Source: Pseudomonas iranensis (lineage in GTDB: Bacteria > Pseudomonadota > Gammaproteobacteria > Pseudomonadales > Pseudomonadaceae). Taken from it: a stretch of 64,000 bases of DNA. Below the pieces are notes generated by a model. The model was given only the letters and a program-made list of their open reading frames with translations, did no database searches and had not been told where the DNA came from. The number at the start of each line of letters is the position of its first letter. Within the stretch, counting starts at the first letter, position 1. Shown here piece after piece: positions 1 through 12,262 of this stretch. The stretch lies in the NCBI RefSeq assembly GCF_014268585.2, contig NZ_CP077092.1, positions 4,154,001-4,218,000 of the forward strand, given 5' to 3'. The position numbers and the translations under genes were made by a program.

Positions 1-211
1 CTTTCGAGCAGGGCTTTTTTATGACCGCTGGTCGGCCAACGTCTGAAAAAATCTCGCCAAGGTCGCTGTGAGGACAGTCCGAGCAGCTAAAGTCGGCATG
101 ATGGAATCGACCGTCGGGCTTTTTTCATCGAACGGTCACCGCTTTGTCATGACGGAACCGCAATCTGAATCCGTCCGTAAACAACAGATCGATAACAACA
201 AGGACGACTGT

Positions 212-406
212 ATGCCCACACAAAACCCGCACCGCATGGTCGGTCTGTGCACCTCGAACAAGGTGTACAGCGCACTCACCGAGCTCAAGCACCTGGAAGG
301 CCATCGCTGCGCCAAGCTGCTGTCCCTGCTCGCCGAAAACCTCGTGCACAAGGGCCTGCTCAATGAGCGCGAAGTCATGCACATGCTCGATCAAGTGGTG
401 GAATGA
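212..406 (+). CDS. small conserved-looking protein of unknown function (64 aa)
   Basis: I do not recognise a family. The frame is open further upstream, but the ATG at 212 has a good ribosome binding site (AAGGA, 7 bases away), so I start there. The 64-residue product has no signal peptide or membrane segment. Its second half looks like two amphipathic helices (LEGHRCAKLLSLLAENLVHK, then EREVMHMLDQVV), which suggests a small soluble helical protein. The sequence before it holds T-runs that may belong to the terminator of a gene off the left edge. Likely real because start signal, length and codon use fit; function unknown. Confidence 0.6.
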   Translation: MPTQNPHRMVGLCTSNKVYSALTELKHLEGHRCAKLLSLLAENLVHKGLLNEREVMHMLDQVVE

Positions 407-509
407 CGCCAGACCTCACTGGCATCAATGACCACTATCGAAAGCGTTGATTGTCCGTCGTGCCGGCAAGTCCCTAAGGTAGCCCCATCAGTTTGATGGA
501 GGTTTTCCC

Positions 510-692
510 ATGGCACAGGTTCAAATCATGTCGGTGATCGGCAGCGCAGTTCCCGCTTCGCTGCGTGCATCCGGTTTGCTCGCTTGCTGGTATCTGGTGC
601 GCGACGGCGAGCCGATCAGCGGCCCGCTCACCTCCTTGCCAGCAGCACAGGCCTTGTCGCAACAAGTCGCCAGCAACACCTTTCATGCCTAA
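510..692 (+). CDS. small protein of unknown function (60 aa)
   Basis: A 60-residue frame begins with ATG after a strong GGAGG ribosome binding site. The middle (GLLACWYLVRDGEPISGPLT) looks like a compact beta-rich fold rather than a membrane helix. No known domain is apparent. Its TAA stop interlocks with the TAG stop of the convergent AI-2E family gene: the four bases 689-692 serve both stops, leaving no room for a separate terminator. The name and role are unknown; the start signal makes it likely to be translated. Confidence 0.6.
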   Translation: MAQVQIMSVIGSAVPASLRASGLLACWYLVRDGEPISGPLTSLPAAQALSQQVASNTFHA

Positions 693-1750
693 GGCAGCTG
701 CACCTTGGGCTTGGTCTCGACAAACAGCGCCCAGCTCGACAGGAACAATGCGGCAATCAGCGGCCCGATCACAAAGCCGTTGAGGCCGAAGACCGCGAGG
801 CCGCCGAGGGTGGAAACCAGAATCAGGTAATCGGGCATTTTCGTATCCTTGCCCACCAGAATCGGGCGCAGCACGTTGTCGACCAGGCCGATCACGAATA
901 CGCCGAACAAGCCCAGCACCACACCCTGCCAGATCATCCCGCTGAGCAGGAAGTACACCGCCACCGGCGCCCAGACAATCCCCGCGCCCACCGCTGGCAA
1001 CAGCGACAGAAACGCCATCAGCACCGCCCAGAGCAATGCGCTGGGAATGTCGAGAAACCAGAAAATCAGCCCGCCCAGTGCACCTTGGGTCACGGCCACC
1101 ACCACGTTGCCTTTGACTGTCGCGCGCACCACGCGGTTGAACTTCAGTTGCAGGCGGCGCTTGTGGTTTTCTTCCAGCGGCACGGCGCTGCGTATCTTGC
1201 GCGCCAGCTCGGGGCCGTCACGCAGAAAGAAAAACAACAGATAGAGCATGATGAAAAAGCTCACCACGAATTCGAACGTGCCCTGGCCGAAGCTGAACGC
1301 CTGAGTCGCCAGCGCCTGGCTGCCCTGCATCGCCGCTTTGACGATCTTCTCGCGCAAGCTGTCGAGTTCGCCCATGCCGAAGCGGTCGAGCAAGTGCTGA
1401 AAGTACGGCGGCAGACTGTGCTTGAACTGCGCCAGATACGCAGCGATATCCAGCTCGCCGCTTTCGATGTTCTTGTAGACCGTCGCCCCTTCCTGCACCA
1501 GCAGGATGCTGACGATGATCACCGGCAGAATCGCGATCACCAGGCACAGGCTCAAGGTGCACAGCGACGTCACGTTGCGTTGCCAGCCGAACTTCTGCTG
1601 CAACCTGCGCTGTACCGGCGCAAACAGAATGCCGAGGATGACAGCCCAGAACACCGCGCCGTAGAAAGGCAGCAGAATCCAGATAAAGGCCACCGTGACC
1701 AGCACCAGCAGCACTGTCAGGGATTTGAATTGCAGACTCTTTTCGTTCAT
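689..1750 (-). CDS. AI-2E family transporter (PerM/YdiK-type membrane protein)
   Basis: A 353-residue polytopic inner-membrane protein. Hydrophobic helices lie near residues 12-30, 32-48 and 65-85, then around 155-180 and in a dense group from 210 to 345. Between them is a soluble stretch (about 90-150) typical of the AI-2E exporter family, formerly UPF0118/PerM. The C-terminal block with LLPAVGAGIVWAP and LVDNVLRPILVG is characteristic. Members have been linked to autoinducer-2 export, Na+/H+ exchange or drug efflux, so the substrate cannot be read from sequence. It is monocistronic and convergent with the small gene at 510-692. Confidence 0.88.
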   Translation of the reverse strand: MNEKSLQFKSLTVLLVLVTVAFIWILLPFYGAVFWAVILGILFAPVQRRLQQKFGWQRNVTSLCTLSLCLVIAILPVIIVSILLVQEGATVYKNIESGELDIAAYLAQFKHSLPPYFQHLLDRFGMGELDSLREKIVKAAMQGSQALATQAFSFGQGTFEFVVSFFIMLYLLFFFLRDGPELARKIRSAVPLEENHKRRLQLKFNRVVRATVKGNVVVAVTQGALGGLIFWFLDIPSALLWAVLMAFLSLLPAVGAGIVWAPVAVYFLLSGMIWQGVVLGLFGVFVIGLVDNVLRPILVGKDTKMPDYLILVSTLGGLAVFGLNGFVIGPLIAALFLSSWALFVETKPKVQLP

Positions 1751-1906
1751 ATCCGGTCCATGTCAGTCAGGCGTCACGCACGCCCGCCCCACTTAGTCAG
1801 CCGCCGAGCGCGCGAGTGCCATGTTTATTCATGGAGCATAGATCCAGATCAATAAACCCTCGCAACAGCTGCCCTACCCTGCGCGGCTTTTGCGACCGAC
1901 ACCCAA

Positions 1907-3235
1907 ATGCAGACTCTCATCGCCCCCGAGCTTCTCGCCCCCGCCGGCACCCTGAAAAACATGCGTTACGCCTTCGCTTATGGCGCCGATGCGGTCTACG
2001 CCGGCCAGCCGCGCTACAGCCTGCGGGTGCGCAACAACGAGTTCGACCACGCCAACCTGGCGCTGGGCATCCGTGAGGCGCAGGCGCAGGGCAAGCGCTT
2101 CTACGTGGTGGTCAACATCGCCCCGCACAACGCCAAGCTGAAGACCTTCCTCAAGGATCTGGCGCCGGTGATCGAGATGGCCCCGGATGCGCTGATCATG
2201 TCCGACCCCGGCCTGATCATGCTGGTGCGCCGGCATTTTCCGCTGATGCCGATTCATCTTTCGGTGCAGGCCAACACGGTGAATTGGGCGAGCGTCGAGT
2301 TCTGGCAGCAACAGGGGCTGAGCCGGATCATTCTGTCGCGCGAACTGTCGCTGGAAGAGATCGGCGAAATCCGCGAGCAGGTGCCGGGCATGGAGCTGGA
2401 GGTGTTCGTGCACGGCGCGCTGTGCATGGCCTATTCCGGGCGCTGCCTGCTTTCCGGTTACATGAACAAGCGCGATGCCAATCAGGGCACCTGCACCAAC
2501 GCCTGCCGCTGGAAGTACACGGCGCAGGAAGCCACGGAAAACCAGCTCGGCGAGATCGTCCAGACCTTTCAACCCGAGCCCACGCTAGGCCTCGGCGCAC
2601 CGACCGATCAGGTCTTTCTGTTGCAGGAAGCCAATCGCCCCGATGAATTGATGCCGGCTTTCGAAGACGAACACGGCACCTACATCATGAACGCCAAGGA
2701 CCTGCGCGCGGTGCAGCATGTCGAGCGCCTGACGCGCATGGGCGTGCATTCATTGAAGATCGAAGGCCGGACCAAATCGCACTTCTACTGCGCGCGCACC
2801 ACCCAGGTGTATCGCCGCGCGATCGATGATGCCGTGGCCGGGCGCGAGTTTGATCGCAGCCTGATGCTGGATCTCGAGTCGCTGGCCCAGCGCGGCTACA
2901 CCGAAGGTTTTCTGCGCCGCCATGTGCATGACGAATATCAGAACTATCAGCACGGCAGTTCGGTGTCGGAGCGGCAGCAGTTCGTTGGCGAGCTGACCGG
3001 CGAGCGCCGGGATCGCCTGGCCGAAGTGAAAGTGAAGAATCGTTTTGCCGTGGGCAATCATCTGGAACTGATGACGCCCAAGGGCAATTTCCATTTTGAT
3101 CTGCATGAATTGCAGAGTGTCAGCGGCCAAGCGATCGAAGTGGCGCCGGGGGACGGGCATACGGTGTACGTGCCGATACCGGATGCGGTGGATTTGCGCT
3201 TTGGGTTGTTGATGCGGGATTTGCCGCGGACCTGA
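1907..3235 (+). CDS. trhP: tRNA hydroxylation protein TrhP (U32 peptidase family, YegQ)
   Basis: A 442-residue U32-family protein, close to the length of E. coli YegQ/TrhP. The start PELLAPAGTLKNMRYAFAYG and the cysteine cluster GALCMAYSGRCLLSGYM followed by NQGTCTNACRWKY are the family hallmarks; these cysteines are thought to bind an Fe-S cluster. TrhP acts in the prephenate-dependent hydroxylation of uridine 34 in certain tRNAs (ho5U, the precursor of cmo5U). The older label 'protease' is probably misleading. No clear Shine-Dalgarno precedes the chosen ATG, but the N-terminus aligns with the family from that Met. It stands alone, followed by a dispersed repeat. Confidence 0.9.
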   Translation: MQTLIAPELLAPAGTLKNMRYAFAYGADAVYAGQPRYSLRVRNNEFDHANLALGIREAQAQGKRFYVVVNIAPHNAKLKTFLKDLAPVIEMAPDALIMSDPGLIMLVRRHFPLMPIHLSVQANTVNWASVEFWQQQGLSRIILSRELSLEEIGEIREQVPGMELEVFVHGALCMAYSGRCLLSGYMNKRDANQGTCTNACRWKYTAQEATENQLGEIVQTFQPEPTLGLGAPTDQVFLLQEANRPDELMPAFEDEHGTYIMNAKDLRAVQHVERLTRMGVHSLKIEGRTKSHFYCARTTQVYRRAIDDAVAGREFDRSLMLDLESLAQRGYTEGFLRRHVHDEYQNYQHGSSVSERQQFVGELTGERRDRLAEVKVKNRFAVGNHLELMTPKGNFHFDLHELQSVSGQAIEVAPGDGHTVYVPIPDAVDLRFGLLMRDLPRT

Positions 3236-3237
3236 AA

Positions 3238-3455
3238 AGCCCCTCACCCTAGCCCTCTCCCAGAGGGAGAGGGGACTGATCGGGGGATATTTCAGAGGTA
3301 CGCTGACCTGAACCGGGACCGCTGAATCCGCAAACTACGCAGCGCTGGTTGTGCTCGTGAATGCATGATCGGCTCGGACTTTCAGGTCGATGTCTGACGC
3401 AAGACACCTCGGTCGACCCCCTCTCCCTCCGGGAGAGGGCTGGGGTGAGGGCCGC
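3238..3455. repeat. dispersed inverted repeat, CCCTCACCCTAGCCCTCTCCC family
   Basis: Two facing arms, CCCCTCACCCTAGCCCTCTC at the left and GAGAGGGCTGGGGTGAGGG at the right, enclose about 140 bases of unrelated sequence. Each arm also carries a short GGGAGAGG/CCCTCTCCC hairpin. The same family recurs at 51265-51431, 53662-53848 and 59613-59781 in this window, always between genes. Confidence 0.85.
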
Positions 3456-3459
3456 TTTT

Positions 3460-4326
3460 CTATTGGGCAAACTCCTCACGCAACATCCCTACAAACGCCT
3501 CGCGCGCCGGGTGCACACCGGCGTTTTCATGCCAGTAAAACAAATTCTCGATCGCCGTCAGTTCAGCAAACTCGTAACCCTCGCAGCCCGCGCCTTTGGC
3601 GTACTGCTCGAACACGCCCTTGGGCACCAGCGCCACCCCGGCACCGGCACTGACGCAGCCGACGATCGCTCCGTAACTGGCCAGACTGACAATCGGCAGC
3701 GCCTGCCCCTGGCGCAGCAACCAGTGCTCGAGCGCTGCTCGGTAAGGGCACCCCTGCGGCCACATGAACAGGGTTTTGTCTTGCAGATCCGCGATGTCAC
3801 GCACCGGGCCGAATGAAGTCGAGGCGATCAGTAACAATTCCTCGCGATACATCGGCGTGCGTTTGAGCTGAGCACGTTCGACATCTACCGCCACGATCGC
3901 ACCATCCAGGCGATGGTTGACGGTGTCGTCGAGCAACTGGCTCCAGGTGCCGGTGGTAAGTTCCAGTGCCACTTGCGGGTAGCGCTTGTGGAATTTCGCC
4001 AGCAGGCGCGGCAAGCGCCCGGTCGCCGAAGACTCGATGGCGCCGATGCGCAGCGGTCCGGACGGCTCGGCGGCCGGGTCGAGCGCGCGTTTGGCTTCAA
4101 CGGTCAGCGCCAGAATCTTTTCCGCATAAATCAGAAAGGTCTGCCCCGCCGGGCTGATGCGTAGTCCGCGCCCCTCGCGCAAGAACAGCGCCACGCCCAA
4201 CTCGGCCTCCAGCGCTTTGATCCGCGCAGTGATGTTCGACGGCACGCAGAACAGCTTTTCAGCGGCCCGGGCAATGCTGCCGACCTCGGCCACAGTCTTG
4301 AACATGCGGATTTGCGCCAGCTCCAT
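3460..4326 (-). CDS. LysR family transcriptional regulator
   Basis: A LysR-type regulator of 288 residues with an N-terminal helix-turn-helix (about 15-60, including GSIARAAEKLFCVPSNITAR) and a LysR substrate-binding domain from about 85 on. Upstream GTG and ATG codons exist, but the GGAG ribosome site is well spaced (8 bases) only for the ATG at 4326. The gene is divergent from the EamA transporter at 4428, with about 100 bases between the starts, so it probably controls that transporter and itself. The effector is not predictable. Confidence 0.88.
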   Translation of the reverse strand: MELAQIRMFKTVAEVGSIARAAEKLFCVPSNITARIKALEAELGVALFLREGRGLRISPAGQTFLIYAEKILALTVEAKRALDPAAEPSGPLRIGAIESSATGRLPRLLAKFHKRYPQVALELTTGTWSQLLDDTVNHRLDGAIVAVDVERAQLKRTPMYREELLLIASTSFGPVRDIADLQDKTLFMWPQGCPYRAALEHWLLRQGQALPIVSLASYGAIVGCVSAGAGVALVPKGVFEQYAKGAGCEGYEFAELTAIENLFYWHENAGVHPAREAFVGMLREEFAQ

Positions 4327-4427
4327 AATCATCACTCCGAGTGAACATTCGACGCAGTATAAGTCAGTTGTGGCGAATGATCGGGCGCGCGGATACTCGG
4401 CGCATCCACTGCCCTGGTGCCTCGATC

Positions 4428-5330
4428 ATGACTTCCACTTCTACCTGCAAAATCATCCTGGCCATGGCGTTTGTCATCGGCTGCTGGGGTTATTCGCCCA
4501 CCGGCATTCATCTCGGCTTGCAAGCATATGAGCCCGGACATCTGGCCTTGCTGCGTTTTCTGCTGGCGTCGCTGTTGATGGCGCTGATCGCAATTTTCAA
4601 AGGCATTCGCCTGCCGCAGTGGCGCGATGTGCCGTTGCTGGTTGCCTTGGGCTTCTTCGCCGTCAGCCTGCATCACGTCGCCTTGAACATCGGCCAGCAA
4701 GGCATCAGTGCCGGGGCTTCCAGCGTGCTGGCGCAATCGAGCCCGTTATTCAGCACGCTGCTGGCGTGCTTTGTGTTCAAGGAACGCGTCAGCGCCTGGC
4801 GTTGGGGCTGTGTGCTGCTTGGATTTATCGGCGTGGTGATCGTAGTCAGCGGCGACAAGGGCCTGGGCGCTATCAATGCCCATGGCTTGTTGATCTTGTT
4901 AGCGGCGCTTTCCTGGAGCCTCTATTTCGCCCTGCAAAAACATCATGCGCGGCGCTACGACGGTTTCAGTCTGGGCTGCTACGCGGTGTGGTCGGGGACG
5001 TTGCTGTTGCTGATTTATCTGCCGGGGCTGGCTGACGCCGTGATGCAGGCGCCGCCGCGTGCGCAGTGGGCGGTGCTGATGTTGGGGGTGTTTCCCAGCG
5101 CACTGGCGTATCTGGCCTGGGGTTTCGTGCTCAAGCATGTGGACTTGAGTCGGGCGACGATGACCTTGTATCTGATACCGCCGACGGCCATGGGAATTGC
5201 GTCGTGGGGATTGGGGGAACGGCCGACGTTGATGGTGCTGATGGGAGCGGTGGTGGTGTTGATCAGTGTGTTGGCGTTGAATCTGGAGCGTCGGGTTGGC
5301 GTCGTTCGAGCAGTTGAGAGCAAGGCTTGA
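4428..5330 (+). CDS. EamA/DMT family transporter
   Basis: A 300-residue protein with ten predicted membrane helices arranged as two EamA repeats of five helices each, the standard drug/metabolite transporter layout. The frame continues upstream, but the membrane domain begins at MTSTSTCKIILAMAFVIG, so I start at the ATG at 4428. Motifs such as WGYSPTGIHL early in the protein and GVFPSALAYLAWGFVL in the second half fit the family. Divergent LysR at 3460-4326 is the likely regulator. Substrate unknown; exporters of amino acids and metabolites are common in this family. Confidence 0.88.
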   Translation: MTSTSTCKIILAMAFVIGCWGYSPTGIHLGLQAYEPGHLALLRFLLASLLMALIAIFKGIRLPQWRDVPLLVALGFFAVSLHHVALNIGQQGISAGASSVLAQSSPLFSTLLACFVFKERVSAWRWGCVLLGFIGVVIVVSGDKGLGAINAHGLLILLAALSWSLYFALQKHHARRYDGFSLGCYAVWSGTLLLLIYLPGLADAVMQAPPRAQWAVLMLGVFPSALAYLAWGFVLKHVDLSRATMTLYLIPPTAMGIASWGLGERPTLMVLMGAVVVLISVLALNLERRVGVVRAVESKA

Positions 5331-5351
5331 ATCTGCGGTGAAGCCGATGCC

Positions 5352-5432
5352 GTCTTCGCGAGCAGGCTCGCTCCCACAGTGGATCTGTGTCGTACATACA
5401 TCCATTGTGGGAGCGAGCCTGCTCGCGAAGAG
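5352..5432. repeat. REPIN: two inverted REP copies
   Basis: TCTTCGCGAGCAGGCTCGCT at the left and AGCGAGCCTGCTCGCGAAGA at the right form an inverted pair separated by about 25 bases. This is the classic REPIN arrangement of fluorescens-group pseudomonads. Confidence 0.92.
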
Positions 5433-5461
5433 GCCGGCCCACTCAATGAATAATCCAGACC

Positions 5462-5692
5462 TCAGCGCATATCATCCGACAACGGTGTCGGCTCATCCGC
5501 CGGCGGTACATCCTCGTCATCCGGCGGATCCTTCCAGTCATCCGGGCGGTCGGCATCGCTCAGCGGATCGCGCCCCGGGTCCATGCCCGGCGGTGCGTCG
5601 TGATCGCTCAGCGTCGGCTCGTCGGTGCCGGATACGGGGCGGGTCTGGTCGGTGGGCGCCATGCCACCGGGAACAAGCGAGTCATCAGCCAT
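5462..5692 (-). CDS. small acidic, proline-rich protein of unknown function (76 aa)
   Basis: Starting at the ATG at 5692, which has a GAGG site 6 bases away, the frame gives a 76-residue protein dominated by Asp, Pro, Glu and Gly (for example DRPDDWKDPPDDEDVPPADE). No signal peptide, membrane segment or recognisable domain is present; the protein is probably disordered and strongly acidic. Acidic low-complexity proteins of this kind are common as unknowns in Pseudomonas. It lies downstream of, and in the same direction as, the GntR regulator, 91 bases from its stop. Function unknown. Confidence 0.55.
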   Translation of the reverse strand: MADDSLVPGGMAPTDQTRPVSGTDEPTLSDHDAPPGMDPGRDPLSDADRPDDWKDPPDDEDVPPADEPTPLSDDMR

Positions 5693-5783
5693 GCTGCACC
5701 TCACAATACTGGCCCGGATTATCCGGGGCGTATTGTTTGGAAGCGCGGGTGCTGAGGGTGTGCGGTAGATCAGACCAGCGGCA

Positions 5784-6497
5784 TCAGCCTTGGGCGATAA
5801 AGCGATCACGACTGTTGGTCAGGTGCAGCCACATCGCGGCGCGGGCGGCATCGGCGTCCTGGCGCTTGATCGCATTCAGAATCGCCTCGTGTTCCAGATT
5901 GGCCAAGTGCCCGAGCTTGCTCAGATCCGCCGCGCCACGCTCGGCGGCATTCAGGCGATTGCGCGGGATCATCGCACTGCCCAGGTGCTGCATGATTTCG
6001 CTGAAGCAAGCGTTGCCGGTGGCCTCGGCGATCAGCAGATGAAAACGCCGATCGGCCTCCACGCAGCTGTCGTTGTTCGCCAGCAGCCGTTGATAGTCAT
6101 CCAGCGCCTGACGCATCTGCTGCACCTGCTGCTCACTGCGCCGCTGCGCCGCCAGCGCCGCCGCTTGCGTCTCCAGGCCCATGCGCAATTCGAGAATGCT
6201 GCGCACACCGAGCGCCGTGTCGACATTCAGACGCAGGCCCTGCTCCGCTGCGCGCTTGATGACGAAAGTACCGATGCCATGGCGCGTCTCCACCAGCCCC
6301 GAGGCCTGCAACTTGGAAATGGCCTCGCGCACCACCGTGCGGCTGACCCCGTGTTCCTGAACGATGGAATTCTCCGACGGCAATTTGTCACCGGGCGACA
6401 GTTGTCCGAGCAGGATGCTCTGGGTGAGCTTTTCCACCAGGTCGTGAGCGAGGTTGTGCGTGCGTTTGCGCGCGGGCGCGTCGAGGTCTTCTTGCAT
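5784..6497 (-). CDS. FCD-type GntR/FadR regulator, probable glucarate repressor
   Basis: A 237-residue FadR-subfamily GntR regulator. The winged helix-turn-helix covers about residues 15-80 (LSPGDKLPSENSIVQEHGVS, then VVREAISKLQASGLVETRHG). The FCD ligand domain follows from about 95, with metal-site candidates in DRRFHLLIAEATGN and NLEHEAILNAI. It is divergent from gudP-gudD across 354 bases that contain three TTGTNNNAC-type sites, one near its own start and two near gudP. It therefore probably represses itself and the glucarate genes, released by glucarate or a related aldarate. The ligand is inferred from neighbours only. Confidence 0.88.
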   Translation of the reverse strand: MQEDLDAPARKRTHNLAHDLVEKLTQSILLGQLSPGDKLPSENSIVQEHGVSRTVVREAISKLQASGLVETRHGIGTFVIKRAAEQGLRLNVDTALGVRSILELRMGLETQAAALAAQRRSEQQVQQMRQALDDYQRLLANNDSCVEADRRFHLLIAEATGNACFSEIMQHLGSAMIPRNRLNAAERGAADLSKLGHLANLEHEAILNAIKRQDADAARAAMWLHLTNSRDRFIAQG

Positions 6498-6583
6498 GAT
6501 CGGTTCCGGTGATCGGGGCTTGCCGATCGTAGCATTGCGGGATGACGGTTGAGATGGATTTTAGCGGTCGACGGGCCATCCAC

Positions 6584-6594
6584 TTGTATGACAA
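6584..6594. promoter_or_regulatory. FadR/GntR-type operator near the regulator gene
   Basis: TTGTATGACAA matches the FadR-subfamily pattern TNGTNNNACNA exactly. It lies 87 bases upstream of the GntR gene start, a position suited to autoregulation. Confidence 0.6.
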
Positions 6595-6759
6595 CACTCA
6601 ATTTTGTCGAATATTTTCGATAGCCAGCCATCACGCATTACCATTCATATCTCAAAAAGGCGCTGCGATCGACTGGCGAAATTTTCAATGAATACGAGCC
6701 AGAATCCGGCTTTCGCATAAAAAACCGAACAATCAGAAGAATTTGATCGCCCTCCCCAC

Positions 6760-6791
6760 TTGTAGGACAAAAAATTAGAGTTGTATGATGT
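6760..6791. promoter_or_regulatory. FadR/GntR-type operators near gudP
   Basis: TTGTAGGACAA at 6760-6770 matches TNGTNNNACNA. A second, half-matching copy, TTGTATGATGT, follows at 6781-6791, two helical turns away. Both lie 60-90 bases before the gudP start and are the likely repression sites for gudP-gudD. Confidence 0.55.
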
Positions 6792-6851
6792 CTAGCAACA
6801 ACGCAGCACCCAGTCCTACCCGCATAAAAATAATCAGTGGGAGAAATATCA

Positions 6852-9567
<2,716 letters not shown>

Positions 9568-9600
9568 TCCAGCAGGCGCCGCTGATTTCAATTGTGGGAG

Positions 9601-9675
9601 TAGGAGCTGCCGAAGGCTGCGATCTTTTGATCTTCAAAACAGAATCAAAAGATCGCAGCCTTCGGCAGCTCCTAC
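9601..9675. repeat. palindromic dispersed repeat, TAGGAGCTGCCGAAGGCTGCG family
   Basis: A near-perfect inverted repeat: arms TAGGAGCTGCCGAAGGCTGC and GCAGCCTTCGGCAGCTCCTA extend inward through GATCTTTTGATC. It lies between convergent gudD and ampR and could also end both transcripts. Relatives are at 11885, 17783 and 40200. Confidence 0.88.
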
Positions 9676-9685
9676 AAATCGGTTT

Positions 9686-10558
9686 TCAGCTTGAGATTTG
9701 CAGCAACCAGGTTTTGAACGCTTTCATCGCCACCGTTTCCGCTCGCGACTGCAACCGCGTCAGCCAGTAGCTACCCGTGGTGATCTCGATCGCAAACGGC
9801 TGGCAAATCGCATCTGCCGCCAGTTGCCGGGCGAACATCAGCGGCGGCGCCAACGCCACGCCGCCGCCCTGCAATGCCGCTTCCATCATTGCCAGCGACG
9901 AATCGAACACGATGCTTTGCGGTGGCGCAGCCTGCGTCGCCAGTCCCGCTGCGTGAAACCACTCCGGCCATTCATCGGTGCGATAGGAACGCAGCAAGGT
10001 CTGCTGCAACAGGTCCGCCGGCGAGTGCAGTTGCCGGGCAATCTCCGGCACGCACAACACCGACAATGGCGCATCGAGCAAGCGCGTCGCCTCGATGCCA
10101 TGCCAGGCGCCAGCACCAAAACGAATGGCGTAATCCAGTCCTTCCGCCGCCACATCCACCCTGTTGTTATTGGTCGACAGACGTAAATCTATAAGCGGAT
10201 GTTTCCCCCGAAAGTCCGCCAGCCTCGGCAACAGCCAACCCACAGCAAAAGTGCCCACCGCGCCGACCGTCAACATGTCGCGATACTGCCCACCGGCCAG
10301 ACGCTCGAGCATCTGCGCAATATGATCGAATGATGTGCTGAGTACCGGCAGCAAGGTTTCGCCTTCACTGGTCAGCATCAGCCCACGGGGCAGGCGTTTG
10401 AACAGGGTCAGGTTGAGTTGCGCTTCCAGGCTTTTGACCTGATGGCTCACCGCCGCTTGTGTCACGCACAACTCGACGGCAGCACGGGTAAAACTCAAAT
10501 GACGTGCCGAGGCTTCAAATGCGCGCAGAGCGTTGAGCGGCAGTTGCGGTCGAATCAT
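9686..10558 (-). CDS. ampR: AmpR-type LysR regulator of beta-lactamase
   Basis: A 290-residue LysR regulator whose N-terminus (LPLNALRAFEASARHLSFTR) and the stretch RGLMLTSEGETLLPVLSTSF closely follow the AmpR pattern. AmpR senses peptidoglycan fragments (1,6-anhydro muropeptides) and UDP-MurNAc-peptide, and switches ampC on when cell-wall damage occurs. The start is the ATG at 10558, four codons inside an alternative TTG. It is divergent from the class C beta-lactamase gene across about 160 bases, the standard ampR-ampC arrangement. A glycine-cleavage GcvA-like regulator is the main alternative by sequence, but context favours AmpR. Confidence 0.87.
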   Translation of the reverse strand: MIRPQLPLNALRAFEASARHLSFTRAAVELCVTQAAVSHQVKSLEAQLNLTLFKRLPRGLMLTSEGETLLPVLSTSFDHIAQMLERLAGGQYRDMLTVGAVGTFAVGWLLPRLADFRGKHPLIDLRLSTNNNRVDVAAEGLDYAIRFGAGAWHGIEATRLLDAPLSVLCVPEIARQLHSPADLLQQTLLRSYRTDEWPEWFHAAGLATQAAPPQSIVFDSSLAMMEAALQGGGVALAPPLMFARQLAADAICQPFAIEITTGSYWLTRLQSRAETVAMKAFKTWLLQISS

Positions 10559-10584
10559 GCGTTGCCCCAAATTTTTCTAATGGC

Positions 10585-10612
10585 TCATGCGAGTTTTCAT
10601 CGTTTGTCGAGG
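10585..10612. promoter_or_regulatory. possible AmpR binding region
   Basis: TTTTCATCGTTTGTCGA in the ampR-ampC gap resembles the TTAACCGTTTGTC-like core of enterobacterial AmpR sites as I remember it. Position between divergent genes fits; the match is partial. Confidence 0.35.
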
Positions 10613-10704
10613 GCCGGCGAAGTGCCTAAATTGGCCCGCTGATCGGCCGTCCGATGAAAAATCACCCGCAGTGTAGCGGGATACACCAATCGACACTCAT
10701 GTAG

Positions 10705-11883
<1,179 letters not shown>

Positions 11884-11884
11884 A

Positions 11885-11968
11885 GATCAAAAGATCGCAG
11901 CCTGCGGCAGCTCCATTGACCGAGTGAAAACCCGATCCTTAGGAGCCGCCGCAGGCTGCGATCTTTTT
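11885..11968. repeat. palindromic repeat doubling as ampC terminator
   Basis: Left arm GATCGCAGCCTGCGGCAGCT and right arm AGCCGCCGCAGGCTGCGATC pair with few mismatches, and the right arm runs into TTTTT. Same family as 9601-9675. Placed between ampC and the convergent small gene, it can act as a rho-independent terminator. Confidence 0.75.
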
Positions 11969-11979
11969 CGTTTCAGCGC

Positions 11980-12246
11980 TTAAAGCTGCGCCTGCAAGCG
12001 CCAGCCAATGACATCCATCAAGTCACAGCTATCGCGCAACGGAATCGCCAGCACCCGGGCGAAATCCTGCAACAGCAATGCATCTTGTCCCTTGCCCTCG
12101 TCCAGCGAAAGGCTCTCCATCAGCTGCGTCACACAGCGCAAGCGGTAAGCCGCGGTGCCGTGCAACACGTCAATGGGGGCTTCGCTGTCGATCAGCACAC
12201 AGGGAATTTTGCAGTCAATCCCGGTGATCGGTATGTAACGCGCCAT
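11980..12246 (-). CDS. small protein of unknown function, partner of a DUF6124-like gene (88 aa)
   Basis: An 88-residue soluble protein with a strong ribosome site (GGGAGG, 6-7 bases before ATG). The sequence includes YRLRCVTQLMESLSLDEGKG and a hydrophobic helix-rich end, without signal peptide or membrane segment. It lies 16 bases downstream of the DUF6124-like gene on the same strand, so the two are probably co-transcribed. I do not recognise a family; small paired genes of this sort are common in fluorescens-group genomes. Confidence 0.6.
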   Translation of the reverse strand: MARYIPITGIDCKIPCVLIDSEAPIDVLHGTAAYRLRCVTQLMESLSLDEGKGQDALLLQDFARVLAIPLRDSCDLMDVIGWRLQAQL

Positions 12247-12262
12247 GGTAGAACCTCCCTGT

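Noticed and set aside
689..1855. 423-codon plus-strand frame opposite the AI-2E transporter
   Set aside because: His/Gln/Arg-rich antisense of a membrane protein gene; the minus-strand product has clear family features.
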